This document shows positions 11,830 to 23,245 of a stretch of DNA of 64,000 bases, one piece after another; position 1 is the first letter of the stretch, and each line of letters opens with the position of its first letter. The stretch comes from Euphorbia lathyris. Taxonomy: Eukaryota; Streptophyta; Magnoliopsida; Malpighiales; Euphorbiaceae. The notes beneath the pieces were generated by a model. That model was not told the origin of the DNA, did not search any database, and saw nothing but the letters and a program-made list of their open reading frames with translations. The translations under genes and the position numbers were made by a program. The DNA is taken from the NCBI RefSeq assembly GCF_963576675.1, contig NC_088916.1:6215001-6279000 (forward strand), read 5' to 3'.

Positions 11830-14800
11830 TTAATTTTTATAAAATTTATCCACGGATTCAATTGCTTGAATAGGAGCTCCGACGAAATAAATTTTGCAAC
11901 GATTATCATTGACCTTAAATCGGTCGCCATTAGACTTTTCTAGCTCCAATGTTCCGTAATCAAATGTTTGAACAACCAAAAATGGTCCAGTCCATCTAGA
12001 TTTTAGCTTATCTGGAAATAATTTTAATCTAGAATTAAAAAGTAAGACCTTATCTCCAACATTAAAGTTTTTAATTTTGATTTTGACATCATGCCACTTT
12101 TTAATTTTCTCCTTATAAATGCTCGCATTTTCATAGGACAAATAGCGTGATTCATCCAACTCGTTTAAGTCAAACAAACGTTTTTTCCCTGCGCTCTGCA
12201 AATCATAATTAAGGGTTTTTATAGCCCAATATGCTTTATGTTCTAATTCAACCGGCAAATGACAAGCTTTACCATAGACTAATCTATAAGGTGTCATCCC
12301 GATAGGTGTTTTAAATGCAGTACGGTATGCCCATAGTGCATCGTCAAGTTTATGTGCCCAATCTCTTCTAGAAGACGAAACTGTTTTCTCAAGTATCCAT
12401 TTGAGTTCTCTATTTGAAATTTCTGCTTGACCATTCGTTTGAGGATGGTACGGTGTAGAGATACGATGGTGTACTCTATATTTTTTCATAAGTGACTCAA
12501 AAGCTCTATTTACGAAGTGAGTACCACCGTCGCTTACCATAACCCTAGGAACTCCAAATCGACAGAATATTGAATTTAAAAACTTAACAACTACTTTAGA
12601 ATCATTTGTCGGGGTTGCAATTGCTTCAACCCACTTTGAAACATAATCTACGGCTACTAATATATAATTTTTGCCAAAAGAAAGAGGAAAAGGACCCATG
12701 AAATCAATTCCCCATACGTCGAAGATTTCAACTTCCAATATGTTCTTAAGAGGCATCTCATCTCTCCTTCCTATATTCCCCGTTCTTTGACATTTATCAC
12801 AGCGGAGAATAAATGAACGGACATCTTTAAACAGAGTAGGCCAAAAGAATCTGCATTCAAGTATTCTAGCTGCTGTTTTGCTTACGCTATTATGACCTCC
12901 GTAAGCGCTAGCATGACATTCTATCATTATAGATTCATGTTCAAACTCACTAACACATCTCCTAAATATTCCATCGCCGCATGTTTTGAACAAGAATGGA
13001 TCTTCCCAAAAATATTTCTTAACTTCTGAAAAGAATTTCTTCTTTTGCTGGTAAGTCAATCCATCTGGCACAACATGTGCAGCTAAGTAATTGGCTATAT
13101 CTGCATACCATGGAGTTATGACACTTTGTAATTGCATGAGATGTTCATCGGGGAAATCATCTCGAATGCCTGATGTTTCACCGATGGGACCGTTTTCATC
13201 CTCAAGTCTTGATAGATGATCGGCGACCAGGTTTTCAACTCCCTTTTTGTCTTTAATCTCAATGTCAAATTATTGCAATAGTAAAACCCATCTAATAAGA
13301 CGTGGTTTTGCATCTTTCTTAGCAAATAAATATCGTAAAGCTGCATGATCAGTATAAATAATAACTTTAGATCCTAACAAATAAGATCGGAACTTATCAC
13401 ATGCAAAAACTACTGCTAACATTTCTTTTTCAGTTGTGGTGTAATTTAGTTGTGCACCGAACAATGTGTGACTCGCATAATATATAACATGAAGTTTCTT
13501 ATCCTTCCTTTGACCTAATACACATCCTACAGCTAAGTCACTCGCATCACACATAATTTCGAAAGGTAGATTCCAATCGGGTTTTGATATTATTGGTGTA
13601 CTGACTAAAGCCGTTTTCAAGGTATTGAAAGCTTGTAAACAATCTTTATTAAAATCAAAAGTTGAATCCTTCATAAGCAAATTAGTAAGTGGTTTGGAAA
13701 TTACAGAAAAGTTCTTTATAAACCGTCTGTAAAAACCTGCATGACCTAAAAATGATCTTACTCCCTTAACAGTGGTTGGTGGGGGTAATTTTTCTATACT
13801 GAAGTCTTTGCTCTGTCCACTTCTAAACCTTTTTCAGAAATTTTATGACCTAAAACAATTCCTTCGTCTACCATGAAATGACATTTTTCCCAATTTAAAA
13901 CTAAATTCGTTTCCTCACATCTAGACAATACTTTATCTAAGTTCTGTAAACATGCATTGAAAGAATCTCCATAAACTGAAAAATCATCCATAAAAACTTC
14001 CATTATGTCTTCAATGAAGTCATTAAATATTGCTGTCATACATCGTTAAAAAGTTGCTGGTGCATTACATAGACCAAAAGGCATTCTCCTATATGCAAAA
14101 GTTCCGTAAGGACATATGAAGGTTGTTTTGTCTTGGTCATCCGGGTAAATGTAAATTTGAAAGAATCCGGAATAACCGTCTAGAAAACAGTAAAATGCAT
14201 GACCGGCTATCCTTTCGATCATTTGATCAATGAAAGGTAGAGGAAAATGATCTTTCCTGGTTGCTTTGTTTAGGTTCCTATAGTCTATACAAACCCTCCA
14301 ACCGGTAGTGGTTCGTGTAGGTATCAGTTCACCTTCGTCATTTCTTACAACAGTTATGCCTCCCTTTTTAGGTACACAATGGATTGGACTAACCCACTCA
14401 CTATCCGAGATTGGATAAATGATTCCATTGTCTAAAAGTTTAGTAATCTCATTTTTTACTACTTCCTTCATGTTCGGATTTAAGCGTCTTTGCCTATCCG
14501 CTTTAGGTGGCTTATCTTCTTCTAAATGAATTCTATGCATTACTATACTAGGATTAATTCCTTTTAAGTCTGAAATTTGCCATCCCATACTTCCTATCCT
14601 ATTTCTAACAACATGCTTCAATTTTTCTTCTTGATCGCTTGTTAATTTGTTAGAAATAATTATAGGTAGAAAATCGCCTTCGCCTAAGAAAGCGTACCTC
14701 AAATGACTGGGTAACTCTTTAAGTTCTAATTTAGGGGGTGTTACAATTGAAGGCGGAACTGGTCCATCTTCTCTAATCAAAGGCTCTGGGTCCTTATCAT

Positions 14801-17111
14801 CTAATTCCTCGTCTACTATAGGTTCAATTATTTCTTCACTTTGAATTACATCATTGACACATTCCTCGACTAAATCAAGTTTCATACAAGCGAATTCCTC
14901 CATAGGGTATTTCATCGCTTTGTTCATGTTAAACTCGACCTTATCTTCTCCTATCCTTAAAACTACCTTCCCTTCCGACACATCTACTAGAGCGCGTCCC
15001 GTGTTCATAAATGGTCTGCCAAAAATTAAACGGCAATTTACCTCATATGCAAAGTCTAAGATAACAAAATCGGTAGGAAAAATAAATTTATCGACTTTGA
15101 CTAAAACATCTTCAATTATACCATACGGCCTTTTAGTGGTTTGATCCGCTAATTGCAAAACCATATTGGTACGTTTGATATCTTCTTCTAAACCTAACTT
15201 GTTAAAAATAGACAATGGCATTAAGTTTATACTTGCTCCTAAATCACAAAGACAACTTGGGAATTCAATATCTCCCAACTTACACGGAATAGTAAAACAT
15301 CCGGGATCCTTGAGTTTAGTGGGCAAATTACTTGATACTATTGAACTACAGTCTTCAGTTAACGAAATGGATGAAATTCCTTCCCAACTGATTTTCTTTG
15401 AAATCAAATCCTTTAAAAACTTACCATAGTTAGGAATTTGTGTTATTGCATCCATAAACGTCAAATTGATATGCAAATTTTTAAGTTTATCCAAAAACGT
15501 TAGAAGTTGTTTATCATAGTCCTTATTTCGAACTTTGTGCGGAAAAGGTGGTTTGGGTACAAAAGTTTTAGTACCTGTGTCAAATGGTGAAATATTTGTG
15601 TTTAAGATATCTTCTTTGGACTTCGGTAAATCAGTTCCTTGTAATGTTGCATCTTTGGGCATTTCAGGCCCTTGATAATTTTTTCCTGAACGAAGAGTAA
15701 TAGCCTTCACCTGCTCTTTTGGATTTTCTTCCGTATGGCTGGGAAGACTTCCCTCTTTTCGGGATGGAATTGATTTAGCAAGTTGACCAATTTGAACCTC
15801 CAAATTATGGATGCTAGATGAGTGGTTTTTAATAAGCTGATCGAATTTATTTTCGATCCGTTTAAAACCATCATCGTGATTACTTATTTTTCCACTGATA
15901 GCATCTATAAACTTGTCGATTTTAGAAGATAAAGTGCTAATCGTATCTCTTGACTGATTTTGATAATTAGATGTACGATTTTGATTAGCACTAATATTAT
16001 TGTTACTGTTATCTTTCCAATTAAAGTTAAGATGATTCCTCCATCCAGAATTATAAGTATTAGAATAAGGATTATTAGTTTGGTTTTGCCCTTGGACAAA
16101 ATTTACCTGTTCAATCTCACTCATATTTTCGTAATCCACATCCGTTTGGATTGGATTACCATTGGTGTCGCGTGGTGCCATAAACTGGTCAATTTTATGC
16201 GATAAAGCAGAAAATTGGGCTTGTAGCATCGCGACTGGATCAAGTTCAACTATACCTTTAACTGACGATGAGGTTGAGGATGATGGTTTTGCCACCGGCA
16301 TATGTCCACGTTCCGCGGGCCACATACTGCTGTTGATTGCCATTTCCTCCAAAAGTTCTCTCGCTTGGGCTGATGTTTTCTTCATAAATAGCCCTCCCGA
16401 CATAGCATCTAATGAACCCCTAGTTGTAGGATTCAGTCCATTGTAAAATGTTTGCATTAAAAGTTCAGCGGGTAATTGGTGGTGTGGGCATAAACGTTGA
16501 AGTTCTTTAAAACGTTCCCAAGTTTCATAAAGGGTCTCATTATCATTTTGAGAAAAAGATGTTAACTCCTTTATGACTCTTGCGGTTTTTGCTAAAGGAA
16601 AATATTTAGATAAAAACGCTTGGGCTAATTGTTCCCAAGTGGCAAAAGTTACGGCTGGTATAGAAGTTAACCATTCTTTGGCTCTATCCTTCAAAGTGAA
16701 AGGAAAGAGGCGAAGTTTGATTGCTTCTGCAGTCACATCTGGAATTTTAAAAGTGTCATAAATTTTTAGGAAATTTGTTAAATGGGTGTTAGGATTTTCG
16801 TTAGGTAACCCGTAAAATGTTACATTATTTTGCAACATATTAAGCAAAGCTGGCTTAATTTCAAATTGATTTGCGGTGATTCTGGGTTTAACGATACTAT
16901 TGGTTACACCGGCCACACCTGGCCTAGCATATTCCATAAGTGTTGGTGGGTCTGCCATTTTTCCTGGCTCGGTATGTGTTTTTACTGGGGTCTTATTTTT
17001 GTTTTTCTTATTTTTCTTGTTCTTCCTAATGGTTTTCTCAATTTCTGGGTCTATAGGGTCTGGTGGAATGCCTGAATTTCGAGAACTGCGCATGAACCTG
17101 AAATCTTGCAC
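11830..17111 (-). pseudogene. Athila-like gag-pol polyprotein, broken at three points
   Basis: 17111-14046 is open for 1021 codons. It covers a Lys/Asn-rich N-terminus, the gag domain (about 16900-16300), an aspartic protease with CDLGASINLMPLSIF near 15230 (DLG instead of DSG, as is common in Athila), and the first half of reverse transcriptase (about 14420-14049). A TAA at 14046-14048 interrupts RT; the same frame continues to about 13800 through VFMDDFSVYGDS, the YxDD-type site. A one-base loss near 13800 shifts the frame. RNase H follows ([20 protein letters not shown]) to a TAA at 13270-13272. The same frame then runs to 11830 with integrase: the HHCC zinc region near 12940-12780, then the catalytic blocks [17 protein letters not shown] and [11 protein letters not shown]. 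No other breaks were found. Confidence 0.93.
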
Positions 17112-17260
17112 GAACCGAAACTACCTACAAAACAGAATTTGAAAAATAAATAAATTAGTAAATGAAAATTATTAAATTATAGAAGTTAAAATAAGTATGT
17201 TTAAACCTAGATTCGAAATAAAACACGAAAAATTTAAAATTTTGTCAAAATTTTTGGCGT

Positions 17261-17278
17261 TCCCCGGCAACGGCGCCA
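17261..17278 (-). other. Primer binding site complementary to tRNA-Asp
   Basis: On the minus strand TGGCGCCGTTGCCGGGGA lies 6 bp inside the 5' LTR. It is the complement of the 3' end of plant tRNA-Asp (CCCCGGCAACGGCGCCA), the primer class typical of Athila elements. Confidence 0.92.
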
Positions 17279-17284
17279 AAAACT

Positions 17285-18800
17285 TGTTGAGTGATTTCCG
17301 CAAGTGCACGGTATACGCTTGTAGTAATAAAAGATATCGAACCCACAGGGAACGCTTTTTAACTAAAACTTTATTTAATTCGGTTTAATCACGTGTTTAG
17401 GTTTAATAAAAGAAATACGTTTAGTTGATGGAATAGGTTTTGGTAAATTAGGATTAGATAGAAAGATTATATCGAGTTTAGAGAACAATTCTGTTTGGAA
17501 TTTTGATTACAAAACAGATACTTCCGTAATCGGAATGAAATAGATCTTATTTTCATAAAGCAAAGTAAACAACTTTAACTTTGTGAGATTATGGACATGT
17601 AACAATATAATAATTTACTCAATTAAATGGCTTCGAACCATGGAAATCCCTCTAGCATAGAGACGATTCCTACCTTAATCAAACTAGTGTTTTACTTCTG
17701 ATAAGCCGCGATCAGCGATCATGTCATCCATAAAAACTAAATTTGTTAAGTGTTCAACAAAGTTCTTATAAGAATAAGATGGAATAGAACGTTTTAATAA
17801 AAACACCAATATATCATTTTGAAAATCATTTTGTCAGACCAACAATATCAAAATAACAACAGTAAGAATATATTGAATAAATAAGTATATCATTAATTGA
17901 AATGTGAACTTTCACAAGTTAACAGAGAAATAGAAACTTGGATAGCATTGAAACGAAGACTTTGAGATCCGGGTCGTCAATCTTTCTCTCAAACTTCGTA
18001 GGCTCGTCAAACCATATGCGCTTCAGCCGTCAATTCTTCTCGCTGGATCTTTGGAATAGAGACTGGTCTCGTCCACTATCAGAATGAAAACTAAACTAAT
18101 ACTGTGTTTATAACTAATCTAAATACAATTCGTGTACAACACGATTGCTTACAGAAATGAAATCTAACTTTCTGATTCTTTTCTGAATCAGAAACTCAAC
18201 ATAACAACTTTCTTCTCTAATTTCTCTAACTTTTCCAACTTAACCAACCCTGATTTCTGAAATGGATCACTTATTTATAGTTGTTGAAGGGTTGTAAATG
18301 ACGGGTCGTGTCTGCTGGTGAAGGGTTGCTTTTATCCGAACGAACAGACGCGTTTTTCTGAATTAAACATGTGTTTTGTGTGCAGGGAGACTTGCTGTCG
18401 CGACTGAGATTCTGAAAATCTCAGTCGCGACAGTGGGTATAGGGGCGAGCTTGAATACGTTGTTTTCCCCCGGTCTGGCCTCCGTAAGTCGCGACTGAGA
18501 TTTTGAGAATCTCAGTCGCGACAGAGAGTTTTCCTCCCTGGCGTTCGACTGTTTTTTTCCTCCTCGAGCGTTCTTCTGGCTGATATGCATTCTCGGTACG
18601 TTTTTAAGGTTTTTCCTCCATTTTAGCTCCGTTTTAGCTCCGTTTTCGCTCCTATTTGGATTTTACCAAATATTTAGGTACCTTGCATCAAAGAAGTAAA
18701 TAAAGACGTAAAAGTATTCTAAATGAATATAATTAGCACGATTTTAATGTAAATTTAACGTATTTATATATGATATTTTAGGTATATTTTAGGCTTAACA
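17285..18800 (-). repeat. Athila-like 5' LTR (1516 bp)
   Basis: It runs from TGTTGAGTG to GGCTTAACA, followed by the GCTGT target repeat at 18801-18805. It carries the promoter region for gag-pol: palindromes at 18395-18433 and 18488-18522, then TATAAATA (minus strand, 18272-18279). Confidence 0.95.
18272..18522 (-). promoter_or_regulatory. LTR promoter with two palindromes upstream of TATA
   Basis: In minus orientation the order is: palindrome 18488-18522 (15-bp perfect arms around TTGAG), palindrome 18395-18433 (17-bp perfect arms, 5-nt loop), then TATAAATA at 18279-18272. The nearer palindrome lies 116 bp upstream of the TATA. Arms share the core TCGCGACTGAGATT. The gag start is about 1.1 kb downstream. 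Confidence 0.7.
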
Positions 18801-19757
18801 GCTGTTACTAGCAGAACCTATGATATTCCCCCAGAGCAATTAAAAAGTCAGGTTGATAACTGACGTTAACCTTTCTGCATTAGGTATAGTATAATACGAT
18901 CCTTCATCAACTATATCATGTCGGTCAATTTCTTATAACCATGGAACGTGTCAAGGTTACATATAACGAAGAGTCCGGTTTTACTTGTACAGGTTGAATT
19001 TACTCTGAAAGATAAGTTAAGTGAAATGTTCATTTCTACTCTTAACTCTATCACCTTGCAAGGATTTCAGTCAATTCACCATAAGCGGCCATTTGGATAT
19101 ATCTCCCACTTATCGGGAGTGACGAATGCTCAATCTGACATTAACTATTCTGCAATTACTTTGTGTGATACCCAACCCTGCTCTCACACACCCTAGGCTC
19201 TCACCTGTTGGATCGTGCTCGCACAGAATCAAAGTATCAGACTCCATAATCCAGAATCATTAACGAATGTTTGAGTCTGAGGATTAGTTATACCTACTAA
19301 TACCAATGAGATGAACAGTTGACACATTAGATAAATCAATCCATTCTATTATCTCAAGTCGGGTCCCAATCCTAATGAACTCCTTCACCGGATCCATGTA
19401 ACTGTCTAGATATCTGAATATCTAAAGCTTGTGAGATCAGCTTTCTGTCTCGACAGAAAACACTGTTACATGCAAGTCTCAATAGTAATATGCCAACCCC
19501 TATAACATATTACTTGACTTGGGTTGATTTTAAGTTTATTGATCTTATTATAAAGTATAGTCTCACTTCATGTTTGTATGAACACTTTATAACTACTTAA
19601 ATAAACTTAGGATTACTTTCTTTATGAAAGATTTGTGCCTTTATATATAGTTACATTTTAAAGCTATATATCTGATTAAACAAATGATTAAATAAACAAT
19701 TTATTCATTAATATTTATATCCTAAAACAATTGTCTTTAGGACACTAAACTCCAACA

Positions 19758-19770
19758 TTCTCACACTTGG
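19758..19770 (-). other. Polypurine tract of the copia-type element
   Basis: On the minus strand CCAAGTGTGAGAA directly abuts the LTR start TGTTGGAG. This is the usual layout at the 3' end of plant Ty1/copia elements. Confidence 0.8.
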
Positions 19771-20090
19771 ACTAAAGCCAATTGTTTCTAAAAAAACATT
19801 CCCATAAGCGTTCGTATGACAATTATGAACCTTTTGAGGTAAGGCATTCTTTAAATGGATCTATAAGATTGTGCCTTGGTGGGCACTCTTTTAATTCTCA
19901 CATCTACTCTCGTTGTTATCTCTCAGAAGAGATGGTAACGACTGAGGTAGTGTTTGGACGTATTATGAGACTGCGGGCCCTTAGCAAGAGCAACAGCCCT
20001 ATTGTTAATCTCATTAACAATGTCAGGTACCACGCCTAGTTCATTAATGAACTTGCATTCCAAACTTCCTTTTAGCTGCTTCCGAAGCTG

Positions 20091-20093
<3 letters not shown>
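19771..20093 (-). pseudogene. C-terminal end of degenerate copia RNase H
   Basis: Minus-strand reading gives AASEAAKEEVWN-like sequence at the 20093 border, then AKGPQSHNTSKHYLSRYHLL, which is the copia RNase H end (consensus AKEPRSHQRSKHILRRYH). It closes with VRIKRVPTKAQ. The catalytic CDNSGA block is missing, so the domain is dead even where the frame is open. The 20093 border is an insertion point: the preceding codons resume at 21575. Confidence 0.8.
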
Positions 20094-20128
<35 letters not shown>

Positions 20129-20136
20129 GCTGATGT

Positions 20137-20205
20137 TGCTGGGGTTCAAACCCTGGCATCCTCACTTACACTCCACACTCCTTACCACTGAGCCATTTGC
20201 TTTTC
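20137..20205 (-). repeat. tRNA-like segment, left arm of the fold-back element
   Basis: On the minus strand TGGCTCAGTGGTAAGG matches a pol III A box. About 35 nt downstream GGTTTGAACCC resembles a B box. The segment is the inverted counterpart of 21354-21415. It resembles the 5' end of a tRNA-derived SINE rather than a tRNA gene, because no acceptor stem is formed. Confidence 0.5.
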
Positions 20206-20480
20206 TTGTGTATTATGTTGCGCACTGCTTAATATACCAATTCCCTTGTAGCTTCTATTATTTAATATTTGATGCATGCACTTATTAATATTGATTAAAT
20301 TTGCATAATAATAAATTATTAATAGAAAAAAAAGAAATTTGAATAATAATGAATTATTAATAGAAAGAAAATGTCCATAATAATGAATTATTAATAGAAA
20401 AAAATCCAAAAACATGCTCCAATTTCTTATTTATTTAATTCCTTTATATTTTTATAATTTATGTTATATAAGAAAATATA

Positions 20481-21110
20481 TTTTTTAAAACATACGTCAG
20501 AACATATATTTTAACTTTTAAAACACGAACTATGAAGTTTAGAACGTACGACATATTTTTTAGAACATACGTTATGTTTTTTAGAACATGTGTTATGTTT
20601 TTTCGAACATGAGTTATAAATTATATTATAGAACAAATGAAAAAACGATCCAGATATCTACTGATTTTTTAGAACATTATACTTAATTTTTAGAACACAA
20701 ACTATATATTTTTTAAAACATACGTTATAACATATATTTTAACTTTTAAAACACGAACTATGAAGTTAGAACGTACGACATATTTTTTAGAACATACGTT
20801 ATATTTTTTAGAACACGTGTTATGTTTTTTCGAACATGAGTTATAAATTATATTATAGAACAAGTGAAAAAACAATTCATATATCTACTGCTTTTTTTAG
20901 AAAATTATACTTAATTTTTGGAACACAAACTATAAACTTTAAAACATATGTTATGTTTTTTAGAACATACGTTATGTTATTTAGAATGTGAGTTTTTTTT
21001 TAAACAAAAAAAATGGCCCATATATTTACTATTTTTTTAAAACATTATCTTAATTTTTAGAACACAAATTATAAAGTTTAGAACATATGTAACAATATTT
21101 AGAACATCGT
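20481..21110. repeat. Tandem array, period about 228 bp, of TTTTTAGAACATACGTTATG motifs
   Basis: Units begin near 20481, 20709 and 20935 with TTTTTTAAAACATACG-type sequence; the third is partial. Each unit is itself built from shorter TTTTTAGAACA-repeats of about 25 bp. Confidence 0.75.
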
Positions 21111-21353
21111 CCTTAACAATTTAAAACATAAATTACAAAAATATAGAGGAATTAAATAAATAAGAAATTAGAGCATGTTCTTGGTTTTTTTTCTATTAAT
21201 AATTAATTATTATGCACATTTGTTTTTTTCTATTAATAATTATTATGTGAATTTAATCAATATTAATAAGTGCATGCATCAAATATTAAACAATAGAAGC
21301 TACAAGGGCATTGGTATATTAATCAGCGCGCGGCAGAATACACAAGAGAAACA

Positions 21354-21415
21354 AATGGCTCAGTGGTAAATAGTGTGGAGTGTAAGTGAGGAGGCCAAGG
21401 TTCAAACCCTAGCAG
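21354..21415 (+). repeat. tRNA-like segment, right arm of the fold-back element
   Basis: TGGCTCAGTGGTAAATAG (A-box-like) precedes GGTTCAAACCC, a good B-box match, at the spacing used by pol III promoters. Confidence 0.5.
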
Positions 21416-21469
21416 CAACATTAGCATTTTTTAATTAATTTTTACACTCAAAACTACATCAGCATTTTT

Positions 21470-22337
21470 TAATTAATTTTTACACTCAAAACTACGTAGT
21501 TTTGAGTGGTTCTCACCTAAGGAGTGTTCTCACCTAAGGAAGGGTTCTCACTTGATCCCTCCCCCTATATATATATACTCTGATTTAATTTACTGGCTCG
21601 GTCACGATTTCCTGCTCGGAACTATTCCAGCTAATCGTACCCCTTTCAGAATAAACTTGTATTCTGCAAGATCATCTTTATCTGTTTGATGACTTGTATC
21701 TGAAAGTGTCCAACTTTCAAATTTCATCTCCATATAGCCGGAACATATCTTAAGTCATTTTAAATACTTAAGAATGTTCTTGACAACAATCCAGTGACTA
21801 TCACTCGAATTGACCTATAATCGACTTTGTCATGCTTAAAGCAAAAGTGATGTTTAGGTCTTAGTGTAAAACGCTTTGAGCACTTTGTCAGCGTATTTAG
21901 ACTGGGAGGGGTCAAGCAGTTTTCTCAATCTATCTCCATAGATCTTAATCCTTAAGATGTAAGCTGTTTCTCCTAAGTCTGTTATGGAGAATTTTATCTG
22001 ATAACCAAAATTTTCACCGATTGTAGTATAGCTACATCGTTCCCATTAGTAGAATATCGTCGATGTATAATACTAAGTAAACGACCAAGCTCCCACTAGT
22101 TTACATGTATAGGTTTACAAGAGCCTTCTTATAAGTCATAGGTTTATCGTCTAACACGTGAACCTCTTTGTTGTCTCCCACTAGAAATCCAAATCTCTTT
22201 GGAATTTCATCGGCTCCCACTAGAAATCCAAATCTCTTTGGGATTTAATTAATTTTTACACTCAAAACTACGTAGTTTTGAGTGGTTCTCACCTAAGGAG
22301 TGTTCTCACCTAAGGGAGGGTTCTCACTTGATCCCTC

Positions 22338-22413
<76 letters not shown>

Positions 22414-23117
22414 TCTGATTTAATTTACTGGCTCGGTCACGATTTCCTGCTCGGAACTATTCCAGCTAATCGTACCCCTTTCAGAATAAACTTGTATTCT
22501 GCAAGATCATCTTTATCTGTTTGATGACTTGTATCTGAAAGTGTCCAACTTTCAAATTTCATCTCCATATAGCCGGAACATATCTTAAGTCATTTTAAAT
22601 ACTTAAGAATGTTCTTGACAACAATCTAGTGACTATCACTCGAATTGACCTATAATCGACTTTGTCATGCTTAAAGCAAAAGTGATGTTTAGGTCTTAGT
22701 GTAAAACGCTTTGAGCACTTTGTCAGCGTATTTAGACTGGGAGGGGTCAAGCAGTTTTCTCAATCTATCTCCATAGATCTTAATCCTTAAGATGTAAGTT
22801 GTTTCTCCTAAGTCTGTTATGGAGAATTTTATCCGATAACCAAAATTTTCACCGATTGTAGTATAGCTACGTCGTTCCCATTAGTAGAATATCGTTGATG
22901 TATAATACTAAGTAAACGACCAAGCTCCCACTAGTTTACATGTAAAGGCTCATACTAGCTCCCACTAGTTTACATGTATAGGTTTACAAAAGCCTTCTCA
23001 TAAGTCATAGGTTTATCGTCTAACACGTGAACCTCTTTGTCGTCTCCCACTAGGAATCCAAATCTCTTTGGAATTTCATCGGCTCCCACTAGAAATCCAA
23101 ATCTCTTTGGGATTTGA
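21470..23117. repeat. Direct tandem duplication (21470-22245 and 22246-23117)
   Basis: Both units begin TAATTAATTTTTACACTC, pass through the 26-bp palindrome and a TA microsatellite, and continue with the same copia RT/RNase H fragment up to CTCTTTGGGATTT. The second unit has a longer TA run (22331-22411) and a small internal repeat near 22945. The junction at 22245 shares TTT with both parents, suggesting short-homology repair or unequal exchange after the fold-back insertion. Confidence 0.88.
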
Positions 23118-23245
23118 TGAAGTCGACCAGAACTATGAGTTAGTAATGTCACCAGTGTCTCATCTTGTGAGACAGATTCGGGTTCCACCATCGCTTCCGC
23201 TATTTCAGCCAATCCTTCTTCTTGAACTTCTTCAAGTTCAATCAC
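21575..23245 (-). pseudogene. Degenerate copia RT/RNase H fragment, present twice
   Basis: Minus-strand reading shows HWIVVKNILKYLK near 21810 and again near 22645, a copia RNase H block. Further up, the open piece 23245-22970 contains IPKRFGFLVG twice and the MTYEKAF-type block that normally bridges integrase and RT. Most of the RT is missing or unreadable. The doubling reflects the tandem duplication plus a small local repeat. Confidence 0.75.

Larger units (their letters stand above)
5349..18800 (-). mobile_element. Athila-like Ty3/gypsy retrotransposon, 13.45 kb, complete in structure
   Basis: The LTRs (TGTTGAG...GGCTTAACA) differ at only about 16 of 1517 positions and are flanked by the GCTGT target repeat. 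The order in minus orientation is: LTR, tRNA-Asp primer site, gag-pol (17111-11830), ORF-B (11308-10379), ORF-C (9617-8379), non-coding 3' region, polypurine tract, LTR. The tRNA-Asp primer site, the gag type (FATWEQLAQAFLSKYFPLAK) and the DLGAS protease motif are typical of the Athila group. Pol contains two stop codons and one frameshift, so this copy cannot make an intact polyprotein. ORF-B and ORF-C are open. It is the youngest layer of the nest. Confidence 0.93.
4488..19757 (-). repeat. Copia 3' LTR, split by the Athila-like element
   Basis: The two halves, 4488-5348 and 18806-19757 (about 1813 bp together), match the uninterrupted LTR at 27243-29058. The break falls in GCGAGCTGT|TACTAGC. 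GCTGT is duplicated on both sides of the inserted element (5344-5348 and 18801-18805), and the intact copy at 28090-28110 shows the empty site. About 45 substitutions separate the two LTRs by eye. Confidence 0.92.
20094..21574. mobile_element. Fold-back transposon with tRNA-like ends inserted in copia RNase H
   Basis: The insertion splits the RNase H sequence within its SEYI-A-ASEAAK stretch, at a TATATA run that has expanded on both sides. Long inverted arms lie at about 20114-20470 and 21115-21430. Each includes a tRNA-like segment near its outer end and ATTAATAG-rich sequence inside. The centre is a 228-bp tandem array. On the right an extra tail (21431-21565) holds a perfect 26-bp palindrome at about 21483-21508 and repeated GGTTCTCACCTAAGG motifs. 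The flanks are microsatellite TA, so a target duplication cannot be proven. The superfamily is not recognised and no transposase is encoded. Confidence 0.7.

Noticed and set aside
15218..15250. DLG in place of DSG as a protease-killing mutation in the Athila-like element
   Set aside because: As far as I recall, DLG is normal in Athila-group proteases, so it is not listed as damage.
20137..20205. True tRNA gene
   Set aside because: A-box and B-box-like motifs exist but no acceptor stem or anticodon arm forms.
20481..21110. CRISPR-like array
   Set aside because: Units are themselves nested short repeats with no unique spacers, in plant DNA inside a transposon.
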